Source: an uncultured Planctomycetaceae bacterium
GTDB taxonomy: Bacteria > Planctomycetota > Planctomycetia > Planctomycetales > Planctomycetaceae
Length of the DNA: 33,068 bases
Assembly (NCBI GenBank): GCA_903861195.1
Contig: CAIOTJ010000168.1
Coordinates: 1 to 33,068 of the forward strand
Reading direction: 5' to 3'
The notes under the pieces were generated by a model that saw only the letters and a program-made list of their open reading frames with translations, ran no database searches and was not told where the DNA came from. Made by a program: the position numbers and the translations under genes. Below are positions 25,152-33,068 of the stretch, piece by piece; position 1 is the first letter of the stretch, and each line of letters begins with the position of its first letter.

Positions 25152-27115
25152 TCGCTTTCCAACTCGAATTCGTGGCGGAATTCGTTGAAGTGCAGGTATT
25201 CCCAATGGCGGTAGAGGGGCGACACCTGAGAGAGCCGGTCTCGGGGTCCAATCGCGGCCAGGCGCCCCTTGTGCAGGAAGGCGATTTCATCGCACCGTCG
25301 CAGGGTCGACATACGTCGGGGGAGGAACAACACGGTACGTCCCTCGCTGAGCGCCCGATACGCCTCGTCCAATTGGCTGCGCAGGTTGTCGTCGAGAGGC
25401 AGTTGGGGCTCGTCGATGATCAGCAGCGCGGGATTACGGACCAGGGCCCGCGCCAGCCCAAGCTGAAAACTCTGGTTGGGATCAAGCATCACTCCCTGCT
25501 CCCCGATGATTGTCTCGTAACCCTGGGGCAATCCTTGGATGAACTCATGGGCTCCGGTTTTCTTGGCCGCGGCCGTGATGATCTCAAGCGTGACTCCTGG
25601 GGAATCCCCCAGCAGGTTCTCACGAATACTGCCAGAGATGCCAGGATCTTCCCCACTGACCAGGATTGACTCAGCCCTGACCGAGTCGAGGGTTCCCCAG
25701 GCGATATCGGTGTCGTCGATCAAGACCCGTCCTGCCTGAGGATCGATAAACCGGGGCAGCAGGCTGGCGACCGCTTCAGCTTCTCGGCGATCTGTCGACA
25801 CCAATGCCACCTTGCGACCGGCGGGAATCTTGAGGTTCAATTCCTTCAAAAGGGGTGGGCCTGAGCGGTTGGGAGCGTAGGTGACCTGTTCGAGTGTCAG
25901 CAGACGGCGCAAGGGCTGAACGAACCGGGCGCCCACTGCCTGGCCTACACCGGGAATGGTCGCAAGGAACGCCTGAATCCGATTCGTGGCCCGATCTGCC
26001 GGTTCAAGAGTCGTACGACGGGCTGCCAACTCCTGTAGGGGGCGCCAGGCGATCCAGAACCCTGCCAGAACCACTAGGGCCCAACCGAGCGGAGTCTCGC
26101 GGGGAGGAAGCAGCACCCGGCCCCCCAGGTACAATGCGACAAATCCCGCCGACAGCGCGATCAGAATCCGCACCCCCCGTCGAGACCAGGCGCTCTGATC
26201 CAGAGCTCCCTCTTGCGACCGCTGGTATCGCTCGAGCGACTTCTGGAAGTGCAACTGTTCGAGGTTCTCCAGCCCATAGCCCCGTACCAGGCGGGTCTTC
26301 GACAGACCTTCCGCCAAAATTCGCAGATCCCGCTCACCGGCCAGTTGAGTCATGCGTTCCAGATCGTGGCTCCGCTGGATCTGGCCACGGGCCAGCCACC
26401 AGCAGACCAGCAAAGGGACCACGCAGACGGTGGTCAGCACCGGGTCGATCCACAGCAGGCAGCCCAGCACCAAGCCCAACCGGATCACATCCCGCCCCCG
26501 GAGGCCAAGCGTCGCCACCACCCCTTCCCGCACCGTGTCGACATCGCTGGTGAACAGCGACATTGACTGCTCACCAACCGTGCCATCAAGATCGCCTGGT
26601 CCCAAACGTTGTGCCTGGCGGTGAATTTCCCGCCGTAGGCTGGCGGCCACCGCCAGACCGGCCCGATTCCAGTGTCGACGCGCCCGCGAGGCACACAGGC
26701 TCCACACGAATGCCAGTCCGGTCCCCAAGGCGACCAGAAAGGTCAACGCCGATGCATTATGTCGCAGGGGCGTGACATTCGAATACACCCACTGACCGAG
26801 GCTGAATGAGGGACCGCGGTTCCAACGCAGTAGCGTGGGTAGGATTCCCGTGTCGCGGAGGATGACCTGCCCGGGAACAGCATCCTGAGGAACTCCAACG
26901 GAAGGAAACGATGGCAACAGGGAGAGTTCAGCGACCGACGGGCTAAACTCACCGCGCATGATCAGCAGGTCGGCCAGGAATCCCAGAACCAGCAACAGAC
27001 CACACAGGGTCACAGAGCCCAAGGCTGACCAGCACCAGCCCCGCAACCCCTCCCCTCGGAACAACTCACGAGCCGGGAAAATCCTCTCCAAGCCATTTGG
27101 TTCGTGCGTACTCAC
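25148..27115 (-). CDS. ABC exporter-like protein with a degenerate ATPase domain
   Basis: A 655-residue fusion of a membrane domain (helices near 30-50, 120-145, 205-250 and 315-365) and an ABC ATPase-like domain (about 405-640), the layout of type IV half-exporters. The ATPase motifs are mostly lost. The P-loop position reads ALVSTDRREAEAV with no GxxGxGKS/T. The Q-loop reads LVSGEDPGI with no Gln. The signature LSGGQ reads LDPNQ, and the H-loop reads FLPRRMSTL with the His replaced. Only Walker B (ALLIIDEP) is kept. The frame is intact and well conserved in fold, so it looks like a pseudo-ATPase under selection and not a decaying gene. It sits 30 nt after an ABC-2 permease and overlaps the EamA gene. 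ATP-driven transport is therefore unlikely; a structural or regulatory role is inferred. Confidence 0.85.
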   Translation of the reverse strand: MSTHEPNGLERIFPARELFRGEGLRGWCWSALGSVTLCGLLLVLGFLADLLIMRGEFSPSVAELSLLPSFPSVGVPQDAVPGQVILRDTGILPTLLRWNRGPSFSLGQWVYSNVTPLRHNASALTFLVALGTGLAFVWSLCASRARRHWNRAGLAVAASLRREIHRQAQRLGPGDLDGTVGEQSMSLFTSDVDTVREGVVATLGLRGRDVIRLGLVLGCLLWIDPVLTTVCVVPLLVCWWLARGQIQRSHDLERMTQLAGERDLRILAEGLSKTRLVRGYGLENLEQLHFQKSLERYQRSQEGALDQSAWSRRGVRILIALSAGFVALYLGGRVLLPPRETPLGWALVVLAGFWIAWRPLQELAARRTTLEPADRATNRIQAFLATIPGVGQAVGARFVQPLRRLLTLEQVTYAPNRSGPPLLKELNLKIPAGRKVALVSTDRREAEAVASLLPRFIDPQAGRVLIDDTDIAWGTLDSVRAESILVSGEDPGISGSIRENLLGDSPGVTLEIITAAAKKTGAHEFIQGLPQGYETIIGEQGVMLDPNQSFQLGLARALVRNPALLIIDEPQLPLDDNLRSQLDEAYRALSEGRTVLFLPRRMSTLRRCDEIAFLHKGRLAAIGPRDRLSQVSPLYRHWEYLHFNEFRHEFELESE

Positions 27116-27145
27116 CGACCCCTCGCTGTTCCGTCGAAGTCCCGA

Positions 27146-28120
27146 CTACGCCAGGTCGCGGTCCTCGAACAACCAGAATGCCAACAGGATCGCCGCCATG
27201 ATATAGGCCCCGGCGTAAACGGCGGCCCAACCAACGTAGACCGGCGGAACTGACCCATCGGTCATCAGCTTCGCCTCGACATTAAACATCCCCACCGCCG
27301 GCAACACCATGGCCACCAGCCGCGCCATGAACCCCACGAGTTCCAGCTTGCCCATGTTGCTCACCACCAGGGTCTCCGTCAGGTGACCCACCACGAAGAT
27401 CGCGAGGCAGGTCACCAAGTTGACGACCATCGGGACTCGTGTCGACAAGGCCACCGAGATGGCCGACATCACCATGATCTCCAGCAACACCAGCACCACC
27501 GCCGGCATCAACCGAAGTACCTCGATCACAGCATTTTCAATCGTCACATCGTCCCGGGTCGACTCACGAGCGTCGTAGAAGACCTTGTAGACAGTCAATC
27601 CGGCAAAGGCCAGCACGATGGGCAAGGCCATCAGCAGCACCGCCGTTTGGATCCCCAGGAACTTGCCGAGAATGAATTGCCGCCGATTCACCGGTTTCGA
27701 CAGCATGGTCATGGCCGTCTTGCCTTCGATCTCGTCCGCAATGCTCATACTGGAGGTCCAAATCGCGAGGAACATCCCGCAGATCAGCAGCATTGCCAGC
27801 CCGCAGACCTCCATCATCTTCACGTCTTCTCCCAGCGAGAAAAACGGGATGAAGGTGTTGAAGACCATCATCACCAGCGAAATGGTCAGCAGCAGGGGAA
27901 ACACCGGCTGGCGGATCGCCTCCTTTGCGGCCGCCCGTGCAATCACTCCGGTGCGAGTGGTGTACAAAACAGCAACCAAGGCTGCCACCATCAGGAAAAA
28001 TCCGCCGAAAATCCATCCGTTGTCAACCAGCAACTCTTTCGCTCGGGCCTGAGCCGTCAAAATCTGGGCATCCTGGGTCCAAACCAATAGTTGGGACAGA
28101 TGGTGAACGGCAGGCATCAT
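27146..28120 (-). CDS. ABC-2-type permease
   Basis: A 324-residue membrane protein with about seven helices. The segment SIADEIEGKTAMTMLSKPVNRRQFILGKFLG is typical of ABC-2 permeases (the E-x-G-T....L..P..R..++..K motif at the end of an amphipathic helix). These permeases normally pair with a separate soluble ATPase. Here the only ABC-like partner is the degenerate protein 30 nt downstream, and no intact ATPase gene lies in this window. ATG at 28120 is chosen; a GTG at 28129 and an ATG at 28117 are alternatives. The substrate is unknown. Confidence 0.88.
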   Translation of the reverse strand: MMPAVHHLSQLLVWTQDAQILTAQARAKELLVDNGWIFGGFFLMVAALVAVLYTTRTGVIARAAAKEAIRQPVFPLLLTISLVMMVFNTFIPFFSLGEDVKMMEVCGLAMLLICGMFLAIWTSSMSIADEIEGKTAMTMLSKPVNRRQFILGKFLGIQTAVLLMALPIVLAFAGLTVYKVFYDARESTRDDVTIENAVIEVLRLMPAVVLVLLEIMVMSAISVALSTRVPMVVNLVTCLAIFVVGHLTETLVVSNMGKLELVGFMARLVAMVLPAVGMFNVEAKLMTDGSVPPVYVGWAAVYAGAYIMAAILLAFWLFEDRDLA

Positions 28121-28407
28121 CAGGGGCACACGGAAAGAAGAGGCACGAGATAGAAGCGCAGAGGTATTCTCCGTTACGCCAGGCGGGGCCGGGGCGTTGG
28201 CCCCGATCTGGCCTGGAGTTCTGATCCCTGGGTGAAACCTGCTGTTACAGCGGCACTTGTGTCACAGGCGCAGAGCTGCGAACCCGATTCGCCCCGGCCC
28301 GAGTTCCCGGGCAATTGGAGGCTGCCAGTCCGCCGGGAGCAATTCCCCCAGGCAGCAGGTTGGTCCGGCCGGTTCAACCGGTACACTCGGGGCCCTCGGC
28401 AGGTTCA

Positions 28408-28704
28408 TTAAAACCGGATGTCGAAGGTGGTGAATTCTTCCAGCAGCTGGCCCGGTTCACGTTCGACGCCAGTGACATTGTCTCGAAAATCAGATTGAAC
28501 CCTGAGCACCAGCCCATGGATCGCTGAGGCTGGCCCTTTGGCCACCACTTCGACAGAACCATCTCCCAGGTTGCGTACATAGCCAACCAAGGGAAATCCC
28601 TGGGCTAGGCTGCGGGTGTGTTGGCGGAACCCCACCCCTTGGACCCGGCCACGAAAAACAATGCGCTCACAAATCGGACCAGTGGGGGGGGGAGTGTCGA
28701 GCAT
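28408..28704 (-). CDS. acyP: Acylphosphatase
   Basis: A 98-residue acylphosphatase, which hydrolyses carboxyl-phosphate bonds such as in acetyl phosphate or 1,3-bisphosphoglycerate. The phosphate loop GRVQGVGFR (19-27) holds the catalytic R27, and GYVRNLGDGSVEV (41-53) holds N45, the other catalytic residue. The length is that of the family with a short N-terminal tail. It is separated by nearly 290 bases from the permease operon and is probably expressed on its own. Confidence 0.93.
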   Translation of the reverse strand: MLDTPPPTGPICERIVFRGRVQGVGFRQHTRSLAQGFPLVGYVRNLGDGSVEVVAKGPASAIHGLVLRVQSDFRDNVTGVEREPGQLLEEFTTFDIRF

Positions 28705-29147
28705 GGCAGGAAAGTCAGCAAAGCAGAGTGGGGAACCGGTTCAACAGACCTGCGATAACAGGGGCCAAAAGGGACTCTAGCATCTCCACGGCTTCAGGCA
28801 ATGACGAGCTTGCCAGGCTCCTTTCTGACCGCTATCAGCCTTTCCCTTTCCGGATGTGTAGAAGAGCTGATCAACACCCGCCGAACGATGCTACAACAGA
28901 GTTGACAACGGCGCAGACAGGCTCGCACAATAAGGTAAGGCCTTGCTCGGCGAGGTCTGCTCCCTCCCCCCAAGATCGAGCTCGCCACCCCGTTTCAGGT
29001 CATCCGGACGACGGGATTTCGAGTCCGGTTCCCACCCACGAGTGTTTTCCACCCAGCCCGATATGCCGGGCGGTTTTTCGATGTTGGCCAGAGGGGCACA
29101 AGCTACTCGGTTTGCCAACCCTGCCGTTCGTTCCTGTGAGGTTGCTG
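28705..29147. other. Divergent intergenic region with a terminator-like hairpin
   Basis: About 440 bases between acyP and the cytochrome-like gene. An open frame continuous with the latter crosses it, but without family similarity or a good start. At 29053-29078 a CC(A)GCCCG/CGGGCGG hairpin is followed by five T (29074-29078), about 70 bases before the cytochrome start. The remaining sequence shows nothing clear. Confidence 0.45.
29053..29078 (+). terminator. Terminator-like hairpin in the leader of the cytochrome-like gene
   Basis: GCCCG (29056-29060) pairs with CGGGC (29067-29071), extended by CC and GG with one bulged A, and five T follow. It faces the same way as the downstream gene, so it could end a small upstream transcript or act as an attenuator. 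Confidence 0.4.
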
Positions 29148-29897
29148 ATGCTGCGCGTCTCTCTGTTAAGTCTCTGTCTCTCGGTGGTTGCGGTGGCCTC
29201 CTTCGCGGCGGCACCGGTGAAGATCAAGGATGTGGCCCCTGGTGCCGATCTGGTGCTGGAAGCCGACGCCAAGATCAAGGCCCTGGAAGAAGCCCTGTCC
29301 AGCGCCGACAAGTATCAGGAAGCCAAGGCGGGCCCCCTGGGGCGGGACGCCGGGGTGTTGGCCGCCCTGTCGCAGGCCATTCTCGAATCGGAAGAGAAGC
29401 CGGCGTGGAAGGCCGCTGCCGCCGATGTGCGTGACGGCGCGATTGCGATCGGCAATGCCAAGAGCTTTGAAGACGCCAAGAAGGGTCTGGACGGCGTCAA
29501 GGCGGCCGCCGCTGGCACCGCCGCCGGAGCCAAGCCGGAAGCCGAGTGGAACAAGCTGGGCAAGCTGGGGGCGGTGATGAAGGAAGTCAACGCCCGCAAT
29601 GGCAAGCTGCGCCGGGCGGTGCGCAAGCTTCCCGAAAAAGACGAAGAGCTGGCCCAGACCGCGCGTGACGCCAGCGTGCTGGCGGTGCTGGCCCTGGTGA
29701 CCCACGAAGACACCCACGAAGTCAAGAACGACGCCGACAAGCCCCTCTGGCAGCAGCAGTCGAAGGATTTCCAAAAGGAAATGACCGCCGCCGCCACGGC
29801 CTTCAAGGCCAAGGACCTCGCGGGCGCCAAGAAGGCGTTCGACGCGGCCAACAAGGCCTGCAACGAATGCCACAAGAAGTTCCGCGACAAGGAATAG
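29148..29897 (+). CDS. Secreted cytochrome c prime-like protein
   Basis: A 249-residue exported protein. Residues 1-22 are a signal peptide ending at AAAP. The rest is helical and very rich in Lys and Ala, with an internally repeated look: two halves of about 100 residues. A single heme-attachment motif CNECH (238-242) sits at the C-terminus, the place it has in cytochrome c prime (four-helix bundle), so one c-type heme in the periplasm is expected. The role is probably electron transfer or gas binding and is not determined. ATG at 29148 is supported by GTGAGG six bases upstream; the open frame extends much further upstream without similarity. A clear terminator follows at 29945-29985. Confidence 0.82.
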   Translation: MLRVSLLSLCLSVVAVASFAAAPVKIKDVAPGADLVLEADAKIKALEEALSSADKYQEAKAGPLGRDAGVLAALSQAILESEEKPAWKAAAADVRDGAIAIGNAKSFEDAKKGLDGVKAAAAGTAAGAKPEAEWNKLGKLGAVMKEVNARNGKLRRAVRKLPEKDEELAQTARDASVLAVLALVTHEDTHEVKNDADKPLWQQQSKDFQKEMTAAATAFKAKDLAGAKKAFDAANKACNECHKKFRDKE

Positions 29898-29944
29898 GCT
29901 GTGCCCGGGGCTTGATCCCCGAAGCTCGCGCCAATCTCCATCGC

Positions 29945-29985
29945 CAACCCCGGCAGCGCCCGTCGCTGTCGGGGTTGTGTTCTTT
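29945..29985 (+). terminator. Intrinsic terminator of the cytochrome-like gene
   Basis: CAACCCCGGCAGCG (29945-29958) pairs with CGCTGTCGGGGTTG (29964-29977), 14 bp with one G-T pair and a CCCGT loop, followed by TGTTCTTT. It lies about 50 bases after the stop codon. Confidence 0.75.
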
Positions 29986-30154
29986 CCGGCCAGAGTTTGA
30001 AGCGCACCCCTGCCGCACCGGATCTGCGGGTGCCCTCTTCCCTGTGATCTTCTTCCCCCGGACTCTCTCCGACACGATTCTCGCCAAGGGGGGCACGGGC
30101 TATAAACGACATTTCCCATTTTCTGGTTTCCGTCCTTTTGACTGCGAGGTGGCC

Positions 30155-31018
30155 ATGCGCGGCCTGTTGATGTCTTGGTGTCTGGCGGCCGCTGGTCTCA
30201 CGGGCGGCATGGCCTTTGCGGCCGAACCGGCCCCCCTGCGCGAGTCGCTCACGCTGCACGCCGGTTTTGACGGCGGGTTTGACGCCGGTTTCGCTCGCGG
30301 CGACAAGCGAATCCATACCGCCACCACCCTCATGCGAACCGACGGCCAACCGGGCCAACGCCGACCCGAAGTCGTGCTGGTTCCCAACGGCGGCCGGCAT
30401 GGAGACTCGCTCCGATTCCAGAAAACCTCCCCCCTGGTGATCTACTACCCCGCCGCCAAGAACATCGACTGGCGCCCCGATGACTGGTCAGGCACCCTGT
30501 CTCTGTGGCTCAAGCTCTCGGTTCCCGACGAGCTGCCTCCCGACTATGCCGACCCCATTCAGATCACCGACAAGAAGTGGGATGACGCCTCGTTCTTTTT
30601 CGACTTTTCGAAAGACGAACGTCCCCGGCACTTCCGCTTCGGAGTGTTCTCGAACTTCAAGGTCTGGAACCCCACCAACACCCCCTGGGAAAAAATCGCC
30701 GTGAAGGATCGCCCCATGATCGTTCACGAGAACCCCCCGTTCCAGAAGACCCGCTGGACACATCTCGTGGCGACCTGGTCGCACTACAACACCGGGCGAC
30801 CCGATGCCGAGGCGCGGATGTACGTCGACGGCCAGCTGCACGGCACCCTCAAGGGGAGGCAGACCCTCAGCTGGGATCCCGACAAGACCGCCATCATGCT
30901 GGGCATTGCCTACGTGGGAGAATTCGACGAGCTGTCACTGTTCGATCGGGCCCTGTCGGCCGAAGAAGTTAGGCAACTTCACGAGCTGCCCGCGGGGGTC
31001 GGCTCCCTCTACCATTAA
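30155..31018 (+). CDS. Secreted LamG/concanavalin-like domain protein
   Basis: A 287-residue exported protein. A signal peptide covers about residues 1-23 (ending AFAAEP). The rest is a single LamG-like (concanavalin A-like, jelly-roll) domain: WSGTLSLWLKL, then TRWTHLVATWSHYN and MYVDGQLHGTL, then GEFDELSLFDRALSAEEVRQLHEL, which is the classic C-terminal LamG ending. Such domains bind sugars or proteins; no catalytic site is apparent. ATG at 30155 has GAGG seven bases upstream. tsaE starts 40 nt after its stop, so co-transcription is possible but the two roles are unrelated. Confidence 0.85.
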   Translation: MRGLLMSWCLAAAGLTGGMAFAAEPAPLRESLTLHAGFDGGFDAGFARGDKRIHTATTLMRTDGQPGQRRPEVVLVPNGGRHGDSLRFQKTSPLVIYYPAAKNIDWRPDDWSGTLSLWLKLSVPDELPPDYADPIQITDKKWDDASFFFDFSKDERPRHFRFGVFSNFKVWNPTNTPWEKIAVKDRPMIVHENPPFQKTRWTHLVATWSHYNTGRPDAEARMYVDGQLHGTLKGRQTLSWDPDKTAIMLGIAYVGEFDELSLFDRALSAEEVRQLHELPAGVGSLYH

Positions 31019-31058
31019 GACCCCCGGCAAAGTCTCATCGGCCCCTCGCATTCACCCC

Positions 31059-31586
31059 GTGACCTCCGCTCCCCTCCCTGCGCCGCTGGTCGTCGACAGC
31101 CACAGTGAAGCCGAGACGGACCGTCTCGGCGACTGGTTGGCCCGCGCGCTGGAGCCGGGCCTGGTGGTGGCCCTCGTGGGGAATCTCGGTGCGGGCAAGA
31201 CCCGACTGGTCAAGGGGGTCGCCCGCGGAGTGGGTATTGAACCGGGGGAGGTCACCAGCCCCACCTTCGTCCTGGTTCAAGAGTACGAAGGGCTCTGGCC
31301 GCTGTATCATTTCGACACCTACCGGCTGGCTCAGCCCGAGGCATTCGCCGACCTGGGAATCGACGAGTACTTCTCGGGCATGGGGGTCTGTTTCGTGGAG
31401 TGGGCCGACCGGGTGGCCCCCCTGCTGCCCGCCGACCACCTGCGAATCGAGATCGAGACCACGGGTACCCAGAGCCGCCGGTTCCGGGTGCAGAGTCTCG
31501 GTCCCCGCAGTGCCCGGGTGGTCGAACGGTTGCGACAGGCCACTGCGGGGTCTTCCCCGCCACCCGGCTCGAGTACGGCCACATGA
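31059..31586 (+). CDS. tsaE: TsaE, tRNA threonylcarbamoyladenosine biosynthesis ATPase
   Basis: A 175-residue ATPase that works with TsaB and TsaD to place threonylcarbamoyl on A37 of tRNAs reading ANN codons. A Walker A loop GNLGAGKT (41-48) is followed by the family's TSPTFVLVQEY (66-76), HFDTYRL (84-90) and FVEWADR (112-118). The C-terminus has a Pro/Ser tail of about 15 residues beyond the usual end. No ATG fits; the GTG at 31059 is used because the family's conserved part begins soon after. The partner genes tsaB and tsaD are not in this window. Confidence 0.92.
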   Translation: MTSAPLPAPLVVDSHSEAETDRLGDWLARALEPGLVVALVGNLGAGKTRLVKGVARGVGIEPGEVTSPTFVLVQEYEGLWPLYHFDTYRLAQPEAFADLGIDEYFSGMGVCFVEWADRVAPLLPADHLRIEIETTGTQSRRFRVQSLGPRSARVVERLRQATAGSSPPPGSSTAT

Positions 31587-32168
31587 GTTGCCGGAGAACG
31601 ACGGTTCCGCCGTCGTGTTCCCCAGACCGGACTTCCCCACGGGGGATTTGTCGCGACGTGGACCGTCCGATACACTTGCAGTTACCGGTTTGGTCCGGAG
31701 ATTGGGCTGACCCGTTCTCCAACCTCCATCAGCTCAGTCCTGCCGTCGGGGGACTCAGCGTTGGACACGAACGCGAGCCGTTGAGAGCCGTGTGGGTCAG
31801 CACCGTCTGAGTCTGAGGGACGCCAGTCCGGGCCGGAGTCCACTTCATCTCCAGGACATCCCGGAAGAATCAGTCGCCAGTCTCTGTTGAGCGCGTTGGC
31901 CCGGACATGGGGGACCATGGCGCTCCCTCTGGAGACAAGACGTGTGGTTGGCGGGCGATCGCGGGCTGCGAGGGGGCCGTGGGTCGCACTCCCATCAGAG
32001 AAACGGGAACACGGGGCAAGTGACGGGATCCCGGCCCAGCACTCGTACACGCCAAACAGTGCCTCGCAGTCGGAACTCAAATCGCGCAGAGTGCGGTCCA
32101 AACCGTTGGGTCCGAGCTCCCTTCGCGGGAAAGTGAAAGACATGCAGATTGACCAGCGGAGAATAAAC
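31587..32168. other. Gene-free stretch before the proline-rich gene
   Basis: About 580 bases without a recognisable gene. A 162-codon frame runs on the minus strand but has no signal, domain or family match. The last bases hold a GGAG (32158-32161) that serves the next gene. Confidence 0.4.
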
Positions 32169-33068
32169 ATGAACGAACGACAGTTGCTGGCGGCGGTTTG
32201 CCTGCTGGGAACGATGTTGTCATTGGTGCCCGAGGCAGTTGCCCAAGGACCCCGCGACCGTCCCGGTCGACGGGAACGCGACGGGGCTCCCGGCGGGGGG
32301 GGTGGTCAACCACGACCCGCACCCCAGCCGCAACCGCGCCCCGCTCCGCAGCCACCCGCACGGCCGGCGCCGCAGCCTCAACCCCGGCCGGCTCCACAAC
32401 CCCCTGCACGGCCCGCGCCACAGCCGCAACCACAGCCCCGCCCGGCCCCGCAGCCCCCTGCGCGACCGGCTCCGCAGCCACAACCTCGGCCTGTGCCCCA
32501 ACCCCCGGCTCGTCCGGTGGCTCCACCTGCCCAACCGCAGCCTCAGCCCCGTCCCGTTCCTCAGAACCCGATCAATCCGGCGGCTCCCGCCGGCCAAGCC
32601 GGTTTGGGCCGTCCTGCGGGAGGTCCCCCGGGGAATCGCCCTGGTCCAGGCAACCTGGGTGGCCTGAACCGACCCGCACCGGGGCAGCCAATCAACCCGG
32701 TGAACCCGGGTGTTGTTCCGGCCCAACCGGGCATTGCCCAGCCAGCACAGCCCCAGCGGCCCGGCCCTGGAAACCGACCCGGTTTGGGAGATCGCCCGGA
32801 CCGACCCGGTCGTCCCGGTCAGCCCGGCATCATTGGTGGCGGCAACCGTCCCAATCCGGGCGGGTTGCCCGTCAATCCTGGAATCACTCCCGGTCAACCG
32901 GTGACACCCACCGTTCCCGTGACCCCCACCCAGCCGGGCATTGTCCAGCCAGGACAGCCCCAGCGGCCCGGGCTGGGAGACCGGCCCGGGCGTCCGGATC
33001 GACCCGACCGCCCGGATCGTCCCGGTCGGCCTGGTGAGCCGGGAGCGATTGGGACCACCCGTCCCTCC
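32169..33068 (+). CDS. Proline-rich secreted protein, 3' end outside the window
   Basis: An uninterrupted frame of 300 codons runs from the ATG to the window edge, so the protein is cut at its C-terminus. GGAG lies seven bases ahead of the start. Residues 1-26 are a signal peptide (LLAAVCLLGTMLSLVPEAVA, then Q). Residues about 46-135 are a Pro/Gln/Arg/Ala repeat of the RPAPQPQP and RPAPQPPA kind. The second half is Gly/Pro/Asn/Arg-rich with a ~40-residue unit seen twice: QPGIAQPAQPQRPG..NRPGLGDRPDRPGRPG, then QPGIVQPGQPQRPGLGDRPGRPDRPD. It has no enzyme motifs. An extended surface or cell-wall protein is the likely role, by composition only. Confidence 0.75.
   Translation, partial: MNERQLLAAVCLLGTMLSLVPEAVAQGPRDRPGRRERDGAPGGGGGQPRPAPQPQPRPAPQPPARPAPQPQPRPAPQPPARPAPQPQPQPRPAPQPPARPAPQPQPRPVPQPPARPVAPPAQPQPQPRPVPQNPINPAAPAGQAGLGRPAGGPPGNRPGPGNLGGLNRPAPGQPINPVNPGVVPAQPGIAQPAQPQRPGPGNRPGLGDRPDRPGRPGQPGIIGGGNRPNPGGLPVNPGITPGQPVTPTVPVTPTQPGIVQPGQPQRPGLGDRPGRPDRPDRPDRPGRPGEPGAIGTTRPS

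Noticed and set aside
29166-30400. Long minus-strand frames opposite the cytochrome-like gene
   Set aside because: They mirror the Ala/Lys-rich codons of the true gene, a usual artefact at high GC.
31682-32170. A 162-codon frame on the minus strand
   Set aside because: No signal, domain or family match, and it covers the leader of the proline-rich gene.
1-33068. CRISPR arrays, phage genes or toxin-antitoxin pairs
   Set aside because: No regularly spaced identical repeats, integrase, phage structural gene or recognisable toxin-antitoxin pair was seen.

Overview
The window is GC-rich, gene-dense bacterial chromosome, most likely from a planctomycete. The basis is family content: a Tat-exported DUF1501 protein, an SGNH hydrolase joined to DUF1080, a multi-ribbon zinc protein, a secreted LamG-like protein, a secreted cytochrome c-like protein and a proline-rich secreted protein. 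This is inferred from gene content, without a database search.

Layout. Positions 1-534 hold decayed ~110-bp repeats and four short hairpins with purine loops, followed by a minus-strand tRNA-Val(GAC) with its own terminator. Positions 1226-3620 carry a type-2 malate/lactate dehydrogenase and an unusually short UvrC, 4 nt apart. A three-ribbon zinc protein, a YgjV-like membrane protein and a small membrane protein follow. At 6794-8679 an RlaP-type nucleotidyltransferase overlaps by one base a stand-alone HD protein that resembles the HD half of CCA-adding enzymes. Positions 8925-14802 encode exported or hydrolytic proteins: DUF1501, SGNH+DUF1080, a Tat-exported alpha/beta hydrolase, a possible small lipoprotein and a YheT-like hydrolase. 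At 15612-16914 lies a decayed ISL3-family transposase.

A GH57 glucanotransferase/amylase and a nicotinamide phosphoribosyltransferase are divergently transcribed around 19.35-19.64 kb. An HpcH/HpaI aldolase and a DMP19/DUF4375-like gene form a minus-strand pair. Then comes about 1.7 kb without a recognisable gene (22431-24158) that is rich in RNA-like secondary structure. It holds two related hairpin modules about 0.8 kb apart and a possible three-way junction. Next is a minus-strand operon: ABC-2 permease, an ABC exporter-like protein whose ATPase motifs are almost all lost, and an EamA-family transporter. The right end has acylphosphatase, a cytochrome c-like protein, a LamG-like protein, TsaE and a proline-rich secreted protein that runs off the edge.

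The best candidates for something undescribed are the nucleotidyltransferase/HD pair, the pseudo-ABC operon, and the structured gene-free region at 22.4-24.2 kb. None can be called a new system from sequence alone; each finding names the deciding test.
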